A stretch of DNA of 64,000 nt from Zanthoxylum bungeanum (GCA_019454045.1 SKCR01032774.1:248001-312000), one strand, 5' to 3'. Numbered from the stretch's first letter, positions 1 through 12,355 are shown. Made by a program: numbers and translations. Notes: a model not told the origin generated them from the letters alone.

Positions 1-198
1 TCATATCGGGCAGATGAATTTTCATTTTAGTTCTCGGCCATTTTGACCGAAATGCAATACTTGCAAAAAGAAAAAAAAAAACAAGTGGAAAAAAATAAAA
101 TAAAAATTATTATTCTATTTACTAAATTATATTAACCGGTAACGGCGCAAAAAACTATTCATGCTCAAAAAGTGGTTCTTTACTCCCAAGTATAAGAG

Positions 199-468
199 TA
201 GGCCGGGCCGGCGGTTCGGTTCGGTTCCGAACCGGAACTCCGGTTCCGGTTCCACTTTGTGTGGAACCGGAACCGAACCGGTTAATTCAATATAATTTAA
301 AATTATGAATCTGAATTTATTACATTACATAATTACATTGAATTACAAATAAAATTCTTATCTAAAAAATAAAATATATTTATTATATAAATTTAAACCG
401 GTTAGGTTCCGGTTCGGTTTCGGAACCGGTTAGGTTCCGGTTCCGAACCGGAACCTTAGCCACGTCTA
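199..468. mobile_element. hAT-type non-autonomous element (270 bp)
   Basis: A 270-bp element built of GGTTCGGTTCC/GGAACCGGAACC-like runs around an AT-rich core. It is flanked by a perfect 8-bp direct repeat TATAAGAG (191-198 and 469-476). The ends are TAGGCCGGGCC and, reverse-complemented, TAGACGTGGCT, an imperfect terminal inverted repeat. An 8-bp TSD with TAG-starting ends fits the hAT superfamily. There is no coding capacity, so it would depend on a transposase in trans. The element at 15630-15828 in the patatin intron has similar ends and composition. Confidence 0.8.
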
Positions 469-517
469 TATAAGAGTGTCGAAGTAATAAAATAACCCGG
501 TAAGTCTGGGGTCGATC

Positions 518-1300
518 TAGGGGTGGGCAAAAAAACCGACCGAACATAACCGAACCGCAAACCGAACCAAACCGGACCGAATTTACGGTTTTTTTTCTAA
601 CGGTTCGGTTTGCGGTTCAGATTGGCCCATCCCAAACGGTTTACGGTTCGGTTCAGGAGATAATCCGAACCGCACCTGTTAAACCGAACCGAACCGTTAT
701 AATTAAAAAAAATATATATTTTTATAAAAAAATTTGTATTTTTCTTTAAATTTTATTCTATATTTTCTTTTTATTAGTATGTTAATATTTTTATTCTTAA
801 ATTTTTTGTTAATACTTTTATTTTTCAATTTATTTGTTAATACTTTTATTCTTAAATTTTTTATTTTATGGTAGCATCATTATTCTTGAAAGTAAGATAT
901 TGGATTTGTCTCTTAATTAGAACGATGTTAGCATCATTATTCAAGGTAATTTTTAAAAAATACAAGAATTAATTGTGCCTCATTTTTCAATCCTTAATGG
1001 AGTGCATGTGTTCCCTGGAGTCATAGCTTACACCATAGCACTTCATACTATTTGTTGATATACTAGTTTTTTTTTTTTTTTTTTTTTCTCTTCACTTAAG
1101 TGGATGAAAATTTGTTTTAAATATAATAATCCGTAAACCGAACCGAACCAATCCGTAAACCGCTGGTTTAAAAAAATTTCAATCCGAACCAAACCGTTAT
1201 TTAATGGTTTGGTTTGAGAGGTAAGAAATCCGATCCGTAAAATATGGTTTGGTTCGGTTTTTAGCAAAAATCGAACCAAACCGAACCGCGCCCACCCCTA
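518..1300. mobile_element. hAT-type non-autonomous element (783 bp)
   Basis: The 11-bp terminal inverted repeats are exact, TAGGGGTGGGC at the left and GCCCACCCCTA at the right. They are flanked by a perfect 8-bp TSD GGTCGATC (510-517, 1301-1308). The subterminal regions are rich in AACCGAACC/GGTTCGGTT motifs, and the interior is AT-rich with a 21-nt T-run near 1069-1087. The open frame on the minus strand over 1043-1279 only reads through these motifs and is not a gene. The perfect TSD suggests a fairly recent insertion. Confidence 0.88.
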
Positions 1301-1308
1301 GGTCGATC

Positions 1309-3535
1309 CATATGAAATAGAACTAGTGAAATAAAATAATAATTTTAGTGAAAATAAAAAGAGTGAATTTGTTTGAAGAGATTGAAAAATTTAAATTAAA
1401 TTACAACAATAAAATAACATGATGGGGCTATGAGATCCACTTTTAATATTTCTAAATTTAGAAATATTACTTTTTATAATATATAATTTGTCATTATTAC
1501 CCAATTAATTTATTTAAGGAATTAATTATGACAAAATATATAAAACCATTCATAAATGCGGTGATAACGTTTGTCAATAACAAGTATAGTTAGGTCTTCA
1601 ATTATGCAAAATAAATAAAATCATCCATATAGGCGGTAACAAAATTTATCAATTATTAATTCAGATTTAAATTAAATATTAATCATTAGATTACAATTTA
1701 TATTATATTATAAATAAGATTAATCTAAATTTTCATATTAAAAGCTTCACCCATTACTCCAGCATGACGAAATTAGTTACTCATAATTTAAATAAAAACA
1801 CACAAGTTTTAAAAATAAAACACACAAGTGTTGAAACCCTTCACAGATTTCAGAGAGAAACTTATGAAGGATGCTAATTTTCTAAGGTACTAAGTACCTC
1901 TATTTATAGTAGAGGGCTCAGCATCCTCCGTACATTCAATCGAAAGATGGATGTCATTTCCCACCTTTCATTTTTCTTCTTCTTCTTGTTTTTATCTTTA
2001 ATAATTATATATAATACACTTTGGATTTTTCATCAATTTCGGTCTTGAAAACCTCAGATTTATAAAATATTGTCAACAAAAAAGTTGTATATCATTGAGT
2101 CTTCTTTCATCTGGAACTGAAATAACATTAATTCGATATCGGAGTAAAAAGTTATGACAATTTCTGAATTTGTATACTATTAGAACGCCCTTTCAAATCT
2201 TTGGCCTCCAAAATCCAAATGTCATATCCATTTTTCTAGTTATGTATCCAAAGTATTATTTCACATACATAAGAAATAAAAATCACAATAACCATAAATT
2301 TAATTATTATTTTACAAATGTGCTAAATTAAGGAGATTAATGAAATTATAAGTATAAAATGATTAGTTTCTCTTTTATTAAGTGTAAATTTTTTAATATT
2401 CATCATCAATATACTAATTTATACTTAGAATTTTCAGTCAATATACTAATTTACACTTTTGGATATAAAATTTTGAGACTTTTACATACATAAATAATTT
2501 TTGAAGTATAAAAATGATAAATCTTTAAAATAAAATAACATAAAGTTTTCTCAAACTTTTCGGTGCCTCTCTCACACTCAAGATTTAGAATTTCTTATGA
2601 TATATAAAGTTGACTTTTATAATAGTGACATTAGTCATTGGGATTCTAAAATAATAATGCTATATATGATAATATATCATTTTAAGAGCACTTTCATCTT
2701 TTGCACTAATGTCACATTTTAACAATGGACAGATATATAATATATGGTCAATTATTTAACTAAACCGAAAACTAACAAAGTGGGGGGGGGGGGGGGGGGT
2801 GTAGACTTGCATTTATATTGAGAGTAATGAAAATTGTTAATAAATGATGGGCCGCGGTGAAATTTGTCCCATAATTAACATCTAAAATAAAATCACATTC
2901 TTTTAAATTTAGTTATTGTTAGGAATTTCGGGAAAATAAAATAAAAATTGTATATTAATGGCAAAGGAGGATGAAAATTGAAAATATCATTGACTTAAAG
3001 GATAGGATAAAGGACACAAATTTTGATTAATTGTAGATAAGATGGAACAGGCTTATCATTTTATCTACAAGTTGCCCCTAAATTGGCTAAGATGATAAGT
3101 GTCAATTTAGGGGTCTTCATCTTTCAATCCTTTCAAGATCAAGTCAAAATATAATTTATTCTTATAATTTGATGTTTGAAAAAAAAAAAAAACATCATCT
3201 CTCCAAAATAAAATATCACTGCTTTTTAAATGTAAGATATGTAAAGCTAAAATTAAATTTTTTTAACCCATATCTCTCCTAAGATTCGAATTCGAATAGT
3301 GAATTAATTAAAATTGTTTGAAAATCACTCCGTCAATTTCCGAATGCAAAATATCAATACCCTTTTTTGAAAATGAATGTATTACATATTTTGCATCATC
3401 CCACCATTGTTTTATTTTTTTTCGAGCAAGAAAATTATGTTATCATATATATTGCAAAGTTATTATAATCTACTTTGATTGGTCTTTGTTCATATATATA
3501 TATATATGGAAAAACAAAAATAACTTAAAGCGTGA
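1309..3535. other. AT-rich intergenic DNA, no gene seen
   Basis: Over 2 kb of AT-rich sequence with stops in all frames. The only structures noted are an uninterrupted run of 18 G at 2782-2799 and short TA/T runs, including an AT microsatellite near 3492-3509. No coding signature, RNA gene or clear repeat boundary was found. Confidence 0.6.
2782..2799 (+). repeat. G18 homopolymer
   Basis: Eighteen consecutive G bases in otherwise AT-rich DNA. Such a tract can form G-quadruplexes and is prone to length change, so the exact count may be an assembly estimate. Confidence 0.9.
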
Positions 3536-3550
3536 ATTGTTGAGGAGTAT

Positions 3551-3730
3551 CTAATGAGTATGGTTTGGTGGTGTATGATTTAAAATTCGACTTTCAGGTT
3601 TTTGGTTCGAATCCATGTGTGCGTTTATTGTAAGAGTCTGAGACAGCCAGAGATTTTACCTGCTCCGCTTAAATTTGAATCGGGTGGTTTGACGATAAGA
3701 TTTCTAATATTACCAATAAAAAAAAAAAGT
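3551..3730 (+). mobile_element. tRNA-derived SINE, copy 1
   Basis: About 180 bp ending in a poly-A tail. It is flanked by a 15-bp TSD with one mismatch, ATTGTTGAGGAGTAT (3536-3550) and ATTGTTGAGGAATAT (3731-3745). The Pol III B box GGTTCGAATCC is perfect near 3604-3614, and an A-box-like TGGTTTGGTGG sits about 35 bp upstream. The 3' body includes a segment reading CTGCTCCGCTTAA. The same family occurs at 4033-4200, 17348-17539, 19540-19698 (duplicated at 23050-23206) and 42663-42847. Confidence 0.85.
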
Positions 3731-4032
3731 ATTGTTGAGGAATATTTGACAAAGGCAACAAAATTTATTCATATAAAAAAATAGATCTTTGTAGAGGACC
3801 TCACGTCATGAATAATCTTGATCAAACATATAGCATCAGAAATTTGAAATTTCTACAAAGTTGGCCTTTGAGATTTTGCTTTGTTTCTTGTTGATTCCAA
3901 AAAATTACTTAGATTTATGGGTGGAGCTAGGAATAGAAATTTAAAAAGATTAAATAATAAATTTAAAGAGATTAAATTATAAAAAAATAAAAAATAAATT
4001 ATAAGAATATTAAAATCTTTTGATCCTAAGGA

Positions 4033-4200
4033 ATTTTTTTTAAAACGTTGAAAATCTCACCGTTAAACCATCTGATCCGGACTTAAGCGCAATAAATAAA
4101 ATTTCCGACTACTTCAGGCTCTTATAATAAATACAATTCCTGAATTCGAATCTAAAATAAAATTTTAAACCATACACCATCAAATCATATCGGTTGAGAC
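4033..4200 (-). mobile_element. tRNA-derived SINE, copy 2
   Basis: Minus-strand relative of the SINE at 3551, with its A-tail read as a T-run at the left. A B-box-like GATTCGAATTC reads on the minus strand, and a GCGCTTAAGTCCGGA body motif is shared with the family. The flanking repeat is TCCTAAGGA (4024-4032) versus TCCGAAGGA (4201-4209), one mismatch in nine. More diverged than the 42.7-kb copy. Confidence 0.7.
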
Positions 4201-4209
4201 TCCGAAGGA

Positions 4210-5350
4210 CCTCCGGCCCTACATAAACCAACAGTCGGTTGTTTTTTTTAAGTATTTGTTATTCTTCATTATAGTCAAAAACTCCTCGCTTTACGTGTCA
4301 ACGCAAATCTCGTGTCCAATATGTTCACTCATTTTATTCCAAATAAATAAATACAGAGAGGAGAAAAAAACCTACCTATGAATGATGAATCTATTCATTA
4401 ATATAATAAATTATTAATTTATGAAAACAAAATTGTTACGACAAGCGCGGGAAAAAAATGTAAAAAATTGATAATTGGACCGTTGATCACGGACCAATAC
4501 TGGACAAACAACCTGGGCCATCCGATCGAGGAAATCAACCAACCGTCGATCACCTACTGGGTGGCAGTTAAAAAAACAAAAATCACAGCAATAAAGTCTA
4601 AAACGGTCGGATATAAAATATTTTTTACAAATTTACCATTTAACAAAAGTTGTCCACGTCATAATTTAACTCTGACTCAGCAAAATAACGATAGTGTCCA
4701 ATGTCCAAAGATGTAAAAGGGTTAATTCTGGCTCTAGGGGACAAGGAATTTTTTTTAAAAAATATAATTGTTTTTTTAATAAATATATTACTATAAATAT
4801 TATAATTTAAAGTTTATTAAAAATGTGTGTATATATAGCACATCCCAGAAAATATAGTTATTTTTTAATATATTGCCATAGATATTTCAATTTTAAATTC
4901 ATTGTAAAAGTGATATTGGAGGCAATTCACACATGTAGTTGACATATATTTTTCATTTCAAGGATAATGTGAGAAATTAACCATTCGCATTAGTAAATTT
5001 CTTTGGTTAATAGGGAACTAAAGAAAACTTAGATAACATACAGATAATCAAATAGTCAAAGATTTACGTGGTTCTATAGAGAATGGTTTCAACATACGTC
5101 CATGAGAGTAGAATGAAGTATTTTATTACTGCTCGGGGTCAAGACCAACCCGAGTTATAAGCAGGGTAGTGAGCTTACAAAGGGTGTATGACACCGCGAG
5201 TCTTACACTTAGTTCGTTATAATTTACTTTCTTGGTCAAGTAACTAGGCCGGGTCTACAAACAATGACCACCTCGGGTCTGTTTCCACAAATACTCAAAC
5301 GAACCGAACTTTGAATACTTCTTCTCTAGGTCGAGTCGGTATCCCAACTT
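4210..5350. other. Intergenic DNA with a possible LTR remnant
   Basis: No gene supported. About 4990-5350 reads like a decayed LTR. It has the order 'acgtggttc', 'tacgtcca', 'gttttattact/tattttattact' and CTCGG that is also seen in the LTRs at 56311 and 61203, but no boundary or TSD can be fixed. Copia-1 is inserted in this region, so its right-hand continuation is at 12725. Confidence 0.35.
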
Positions 5351-5439
5351 GCTTCTGTAGATAACAATTATTACAATTATTACACGGTAATTGGGAAATC
5401 CGAATATGACAAAATTACAATTATAATTATTATCCTCAA

Positions 5440-5960
5440 ACAGACCCTAACGGCGGACCCTGAGAGTAGACCCTGACGGTAGAGGCTGAGAGCGGAGGCT
5501 GAGGGCAGAGGCAGACCCTGAGAGCGGAGGCAGAGGCTGAAGGGCAGAGGCTGACAGCAGAGGCTGATGGCAGAGGCTGACAGCAGATGCTGATGGCAGA
5601 GGCTGACAGCAGAGGCTGATGGCAGAGGCTGACAGCAGAGGCTGATGGCAGAGGCTGACAGCAGAGGCAGAAGCTGAAGCTGAGGCAGAGGCTGTTGGCA
5701 GGCAGAGGCAGAAGCTGAAGCTGAGGCAGAGGCTGTTGGCAGGCTGAGGCAGAAGCTGAAGCTGAGGCAGAGGCTGTTGGCAGGCTGAGGCAGAGGCTGT
5801 TGGCAGGCAGAGGCAGAAGCTGAAGCTGAGGCAGAGGCTGTTGGCAGGCAGAGGCAGAAGCTGAAGCTGAGGCAGAGGCTGTTGGCAGGCTGAGGCAGAG
5901 GCAGAAGCTGAAGCTGAGGCAGAGGCTGTTGGCAGGCAGAGGCAGAAGCTGAAGCTGATG
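5440..5960 (-). repeat. GA-rich minisatellite in Copia-1 3' LTR
   Basis: Compound tandem repeat built from GGCAGAGGCTGTTGGCAGGC, GGCAGAAGCTGAAGCTGA and, toward the left, GCTGACAGCAGAGGCTGATG modules. It is free of stops in one minus-strand frame, giving a Leu/Pro/Ser/Ala-rich low-complexity translation. This is a repeat in LTR sequence, not evidence of a gene. Confidence 0.9.
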
Positions 5961-6234
5961 CAAATCAGAACTTTCCCGAGACTTGTTGTAAAACAACAAT
6001 ATCCTTAAAACAAAATTCGTCCCCTACCGTAGGTGCAGTAGAACGTGAGACGATTGTTTCCCAGGATACAACGGAAACGTACGAGAAAGGGCACCACCAG
6101 ACTCGTATCCAACGAACCACAAAGTGTTTGAACTCTCCTTTTAACAAAACAAAGAAAATGATCTTTCGTGTGTGTGCTATGTCTTTCTCTATTTTCTATT
6201 TCATTCTCTTATCTTGAAAACAAGAACTGATGTT

Positions 6235-6245
6235 GTTTATATAGG
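6235..6245 (-). promoter_or_regulatory. TATA box in Copia-1 3' LTR
   Basis: Reads CCTATATAAAC on the minus strand, about 360 bp inside the LTR start. The same motif is in the other LTR at 12356-12366. It is the likely core promoter for element transcription. Confidence 0.6.
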
Positions 6246-6598
6246 AAAAGAAAACACATCTCAATTAATAGAAATTAACTAGCCAATTAAATTTCATAAT
6301 GGGAGATGTTACACATTGTTGTAACCACTAAGCTAATTAAATTAGCACTAATGGAGATTAAACTTTGTAACCACCAAGCTAATTAAATTAGCTGTTATGG
6401 AATTACAAAAGGCTTGAAAATTGTGAACTTTGAGCAACAATTTCTCATTCACCCAAGCACCATTTTAAGCATATGAATATACCATTTCGAAGTACTCACG
6501 GAGGAGTATCCGAATCATTCAATAACAACCACTAACACGAAGTGGACCATGCTTAAAATTGAGCCTCAAAATGCTTATAAATAAGCATTTTTCCAACA

Positions 6599-6608
6599 AT
6601 CCCCCACA
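6599..6608 (-). promoter_or_regulatory. Polypurine tract of Copia-1
   Basis: Minus strand GTGGGGGAT immediately upstream of the 3' LTR TGTTGG start, the expected plus-strand priming site. The same arrangement is found in Copia-3 at 27285-27294. Confidence 0.7.
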
Positions 6609-7204
6609 TGAATGAAATTGGCGAAAAACTTCGAATAAAATTATTTTTATAAAACATTTTATTTTGACCTAGAAGAGTTCAACGGTTCAACACCTGCATA
6701 GGATAGGTAGGCCACAGCCTTTGAACCTTCCCTTGTGAAAAATATATCTCATTACTGGCTGACAGTTGACGCGATGTCATTGAACTGTACTGCCGTTCAT
6801 GTAATTGGAGAACACATATCACACATATATTTTACCTACACATTTGAGTTCTCATTATTATGTTCATTTTTGGCCATGAACATCTACCCGGTTCTGCAAG
6901 AGTTTCTAAAATTGTGCCTCGTACAATTCCCTTTGAAGCGGCCCCACTTCTCTCTCACATAGGTGATTTCTTATTTAAGAGTATCTCGTAATACTCTGCT
7001 CGGATTCCCGACGCATAAGAATCATTAAAAGCTTTTGCTTAACCTCTATCCATACGAGCATCACTGTTTCATTTCATCATAGGAATGGACTAGAGGGTAA
7101 CCCCCACAGTGATCCAATTATGTCTTTTACGAGTAGGTTGTCCCATTGAACCTAGTTCTTGGGATCTCCAATCAACAAGGTTGGGTTTTCCTTCGTAATA
7201 ACAT

Positions 7205-7355
7205 TTATCTAATGGGCTTCAGTCCCATTCCCCTCGATGATTTCACAACTAACTCTCTATTTAACCCTTTGGTTAGCGGATCCGCAATGTTATCCTTTGA
7301 CTTTACATAGTCAATCGAAATAACTCCAGTAGAGAGTAATTGTCTAACGGTATTG

Positions 7356-7396
<41 letters not shown>

Positions 7397-8359
7397 GTTA
7401 TGTGCCCTTCCAATTGCAGATTGACTATCGCAATGAATGCAAATTGCTGGCACTGGCTTAGACCAACTTGGAATATCCTCTAGAAAATTTCGAAGCCATT
7501 CTGCTTCTTCAGCACACTTGTCTAATGCAATGAATTCTGATTCCATTGTAGATCTGGCTATCACAGTATGTTTGGAGGATTTCCATGATATAGCTGCACC
7601 TGCTAGTGTAAACACATAACCACTAGTAGACTTTGAGTCTTTCATGTCAGATATCCAATTAGCATCACTGTATCCTTCGACTACAGCTGGATATCTATGA
7701 TAGTGCAACCCATAATTACGAGTAAAACGTAAGTACCTAAGTAATCTCACCATTGCTTTCCAGTGATCAACCCCTGGATTACTCGTATATCTGCTGAGCT
7801 TGTTTACTGTACATGCTATATCAGGCCTTGTACAACTCGATAGATACATCAAACTCCCGATCACTCTAGAGTATTCTACTTGAGATATACCATCTCCCCT
7901 ATTATTCGATAGGTGTAAACTCACATCTAAAGGAGTTCTAGCCGCAGCTGAATCATCATCGTTGAATTTACCAAGAATTTTGTCCACATAGTGCGACTGA
8001 TCAAGAATAAGTCCATCTGGACTTCTCGAGATCTTTATTCCCAGAATGACATCTGCAAGACCCATGTCTTTCATGTCAAACTTGGATTTCAGCATATTCT
8101 TGGTAGATTTCACCATTTTGGCATTACTCCCGACAATCAGTATGTCATCAACGTAGAGACATAAAATGACATAGCCAACTTCTGTCTCTCTGACATAAAT
8201 GCATTTATCACATTCATTGATTTTAAAACCATTTGCCAACATGGTGTCATCAAACTTTTTATGCCACTGTTTCGGGGCTTGTTTCAATCCATACAAGGAT
8301 TTAACTAACTTACAGACTTTCTTTTCTTGTCCTGGAGCTATAAAACCTTCAGGTTGTTC

Positions 8360-8392
<33 letters not shown>

Positions 8393-11323
8393 AAAGGCTG
8401 TTTTCACATCCATCTGATGTACCTCAAGATTGCGCAAAGCTGCAATCGCTAGTATCATCCTTATGGAATTTATTCTCGTTACAGGAGAAGAAAGTATCAA
8501 AGTAATCAAGACCTTCACGTTGTCTATAACCTTTAATTACAAGTCTTGCTTTGTACTTGTCAATTGATCCATCTGCCTTTATTTTCCTTTTGAAAATCCA
8601 CTTGGACCCTAAAGGTTTACATCCTGGAGGAAGATTCACTAACTCCCAGGTGTGATTTTGTAAGATGGATTCAATTTCACTATTGATGGCATCTTTCCAC
8701 AAGGCACCATCAGCTGACCTTACAGCTTCGTTATAGCTTTGAGGATCATTTTCTAGCAAAAATGTCAGAAAATCTGGACCAAATGATTTTTCCGTTCTAG
8801 CTCTTTTGCTACGTCTTAGTTCAGGTTCAACAACTTGTTGATCTTCTGGAAATTAATTTGTTCTCGGTCCTGACTATCTTCAATGATAGTCTCATGTGCC
8901 CGTTTGTGCACATCTGAATTCAAATTAGTTTTACAAGGAAAAACGTATTCGAAAAATGATGCATTCCTTGATTCCATTATCGTATTCTTGTGAATATCTG
9001 GTACATTAGACTCATGCACAAGAAATCGATAAGCATTACTGTTATGTGCATATCCTATGAAAATGCAATCAACAGTTTTTGGTCCTATCTTCACCTTTTT
9101 AGATGGAGGAATGACTACCTTGGCAAGACACCCCCACACTCGTAGGAATTTATAGGAAGGTACTCTTCCTTTCCACATTTCATAAGGAGTTTTCCCTGCT
9201 TCTTTCCGTGGTACCTTATTTAAAAGGTAATTAGCTGATAAGACAGCTTCTCCCCACATAATCTGAGGTAAGCCAGAGCTGATTAACATAGCGTTCAACA
9301 TCTCTTTCAAGGTACGATTCTTACGTTCCGCAATCCCATTGGATTGAGGCGAATAATGAGCTGTGGTTTGATGTATGATTCCATTTTGTTCACAAAGTGA
9401 TTCAAAAGGGAAAACATACTCACCACCACGATCACTTCTTAACTCCTTAATTCTTTTATTCAGTTGGTTCTCAACTTCATTCTTATAGAGAACAAATTTC
9501 TCTATAGCTTCGTCCTTGCTTTTCATTAAATACACATAGCAAAATTTTGTGCAATCATCAATAAAGGTAATAAAATATTTATTACCGCCTCTCGATTGTA
9601 TTGAATTAAAATCACATACATCGGTATGAATTAGATCAAGTGGTTCGGAGTTTCTTTCAATACTATGAAAAGATTATCTTGTTAGTTTTGCCTCAACACA
9701 AGTATCACACTTATGTTTGTTATCAATTTTAAAATTGGGAATATGATTCATGTTAATTAACTTTCGCAATGAATTAAAATTAACATGTCCTAATCTACCA
9801 TGCCAAAGATTAGAATACTCAACAATATAAGCAGAAGAACTAGCTTTATTGATATTTTTGGGTTTAACAACCATTACATTGAGCTTAAAAAGCCCATCAG
9901 TTACATACCCTTTTCCCACATACATCCCATTTTTAGTCAAAACTACTTTATCAGACTCGAACACCATCCGAAATCCATGCTTGTTCAGAAGCGATCCAGA
10001 CACAAGATTCTTCCGTATTTCAGGTACATACAGAACATTGTTCAGAGTCAACTCTTTCCCAGAGGTCATTTTCAGAATCACCTTTCCTTGACCTTCTATC
10101 TCAGATGTTGCTGAATTTCCCATGTATATCTTTTCCCCATTTTCAGCAGGCTCAAATGAAGAAAACATGCTCTTGTCTGAGCATACATGTCGAGTGGCAC
10201 CAGTATCAATCCACCACTCTCTTGGGTTAGAACCCACCAGATTCACCTCAGAAACCACAGCAGAAAGGTTAATGTCTGAAACATCTTGAGTCATGTTTTC
10301 TAGCACATTAGCTTCTTGTTTCTTTTTCTTATTCGGCAGTCTGCATTCAGAAGACTTGTGACCCATTTTGTCACAGTTGAAGCATTTTCCTTGAAATTTT
10401 GATTTCTTGGAAACTCCTCCTTTAGGGCCCATCTTTGACCCATTGTTCTTGAGGTTCTTGTTCTTATGGCCATGTTCGACAACATTTGCTTTGGCCTCAT
10501 GAGTCATTCCTCTCTTTTCATAAACTCGGTTATCTTCCTCAATTCTTAGCTTAAGAACCAAGTCTTCAATGCTCATTTCTTTTCGCTTATGCTTTAAATA
10601 ATTCTTGAAATCTTTCCAACCAGGTGGTAGTTTCTCAATTATCGAGGCTACTTGGAAGGTTTCACTTAAACTCATCCCCTCAGCATGAATTTCTGCTAGA
10701 ATAATCTGCAGTTCTTGTACTTGGCTTATCACAGTTTTGGAATCAATCATTTTAAACTCTAGGAAACGGCCTACGACAAATTTCTTAGTACCGGCATCCT
10801 CAGTTTTATATTTTCGATCTAAAGATTCCCAAAGCCCTTTAGCTGTTTTCATTCCAGCGTACACACTGTACAAGGAATCACTTAGCCCATTCAGCACATA
10901 ATTCCGACATAGGAATTCAGAATGTTTCCAAGCTTCAATGGCACTGATGACTTGGATATCGATCTCACCCTCTTTGGGTACAGGAGTATCTTCCTTTAAA
11001 AACCTCGCAAGGTTCAATGTGGTCAGGTAGAAAAACATTTTCTGTTGCCACCTTTTGAAATTCTGACCACTGAATTTTTCAGGTTTTTCCGCAGCAGGAT
11101 TGACATGGCTCACATGTCCAACAAGTTGTCTAGCCATTGAGGCAGAAACACCTTGGCCAGCCACAACGGCTGCCATATTAAGCCCAGAGGCTGATGCAAG
11201 TTGGCCAGCCGAAGGGGCTGCCACTGCACTTTGGTCAGCCACGGGGGCTGCCACAACATTCTGGCCAGCCGAAGAGGCTGCCATATTCGGATCTACTGTG
11301 TTTGGACTGATTTCCATATCCAC
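7205..11323 (-). pseudogene. Copia-1 gag-pol polyprotein, broken
   Basis: Starts at the ATG at 11323. The gag N-terminus has an Ala/Gly/Gln-rich stretch. A CCHC knuckle [14 protein letters not shown] lies near residues 313-326. The protease motif is [12 protein letters not shown]. The integrase zinc finger LWHGRLGH...CDTC precedes core motifs HTDVCDF, RSDRGGEY and PQSNGIAERKNRTL. RT shows [20 protein letters not shown] and YVDDILIVG. RNase H includes GYSDANW and ends at ...GMGLKPIR with a stop at 7205. Three lesions are visible: an in-frame TAA at about 9671-9673 between the integrase finger and core, a frameshift near 8850, and a second near 8490 just upstream of the RT core. The rest is well preserved, so the element is a recently decayed, probably once autonomous copia. 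It cannot make a full polyprotein as it stands. Confidence 0.92.
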
Positions 11324-11439
11324 ATAGTACGATTTTGTTTTAAGACTGTAGATAACAATTATTACAATTATTACACGGTAATTGGGAAATCCGAATATGA
11401 CAAAATTACAATTATAATTATTATCCTCAAACAGACCCT

Positions 11440-12080
11440 AACAGCGGACCCTGAGAGTAGACCCTGACGGTAGAGGCTGAGAGCGGAGGCTGAGGGCAGA
11501 GGCAGACCCTGAGAGCGGAGGCAGAGGCTGAAGGGCAGAGGCATACCCTGAGAGCGGAGGCAGAGGCTTACAGCAGAGGCTGATGGCAGAGGCTGACAGC
11601 AGAGGCTGATGGCAGAGGCTGACAGCAGAGGCTGATGGCAGAGGCTGAGGCTGACAGCAGAGGCTGATGGCAGAGGCTGACAGCAGAGGCTGATGGCAGA
11701 GGCTGACAGCAGAGGCTGATGACAGAGGCTGACAGCAGAGGCAGAAGCTGAAGCTGAGGCAGAGGCTGTTGGCAGGCTGAGGCAGGAGCTGAAGCTGAGG
11801 CAGAGGCTGTTGGCAGGCAGAGGCAGAAGCTGAAGCTGAGGCAGAGGCTGTTGGCAGGCAGAGGCAGAAGCTGAAGCTGAGGCAGAGGCTGTTGGCAGGC
11901 TGAGGCAGAGGCAGAAGCTGAAGCTGAGGCAGAGGCTGTTGGCAGGCAGAGGCAGAAGCTGAAGCTGAGGCAGAGGCTGTTGGCAGGCTGAGGCAGAGGC
12001 AGAAGCTGAAGCTGAGGCAGAGGCTGTTGGCAGGCTGAGGCAGAGGCTGTTGGCAGGCAGAGGCAGAAGCTGAAGCTGAT
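11440..12080 (-). repeat. GA-rich minisatellite in Copia-1 5' LTR
   Basis: Same modules as at 5440-5960 but with more units. It lies between the LTR TATA box and the gag start, so the genomic RNA leader would contain it. One minus-strand frame stays open for 249 codons (12120-11371). Given the repeat nature I treat this as incidental. Confidence 0.9.
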
Positions 12081-12355
12081 GCAAATCAGAACTTTCCCGA
12101 GGCTTGTTGTAAAACAACAATATCCTTAAAACAAAATTCGTCCCCTACCGTATGTGCAGTAGAACGTGAGACGATTGTTTCCCAGGATACAACGGAAACG
12201 TACGAGAAAGGGCACCACCAGACTCGTATCCAACGAACCACAAAGTGTTTGAACTCTCCTTTTAACAAAACAAAGAAAATGATCTTTCGTGTGTGTGCTA
12301 TGTCTTTCTCTATTTTCTATTTCATTCTCTTATCTTGAAAATAAGAACTGATGTT

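Larger units (their letters stand above)
5356..6598 (-). repeat. Copia-1 3' LTR (1243 bp)
   Basis: It matches the LTR at 11347-12719 nearly base for base outside the minisatellite. It begins TGTTGGAAAA and ends GTTATCTACA on the minus strand. It is 130 bp shorter than its partner because of fewer minisatellite units. Confidence 0.93.

Noticed and set aside
1043..1279. 78-codon minus-strand frame
   Set aside because: Lies wholly inside the GGTTCGGTT-rich end of a hAT element.
4468..4716. 82-codon plus-strand frame
   Set aside because: No recognisable features or promoter, and low-complexity AT-rich surroundings.
5436..5999. 187-codon minus-strand frame, Leu/Pro/Ser/Ala-rich
   Set aside because: It is a stop-free reading through the LTR minisatellite. 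The equivalent frame in the other LTR has a different length and end.
11371..12120. 249-codon minus-strand frame in the Copia-1 5' LTR
   Set aside because: Same minisatellite reading. Not conserved in length between LTRs, no protein features.
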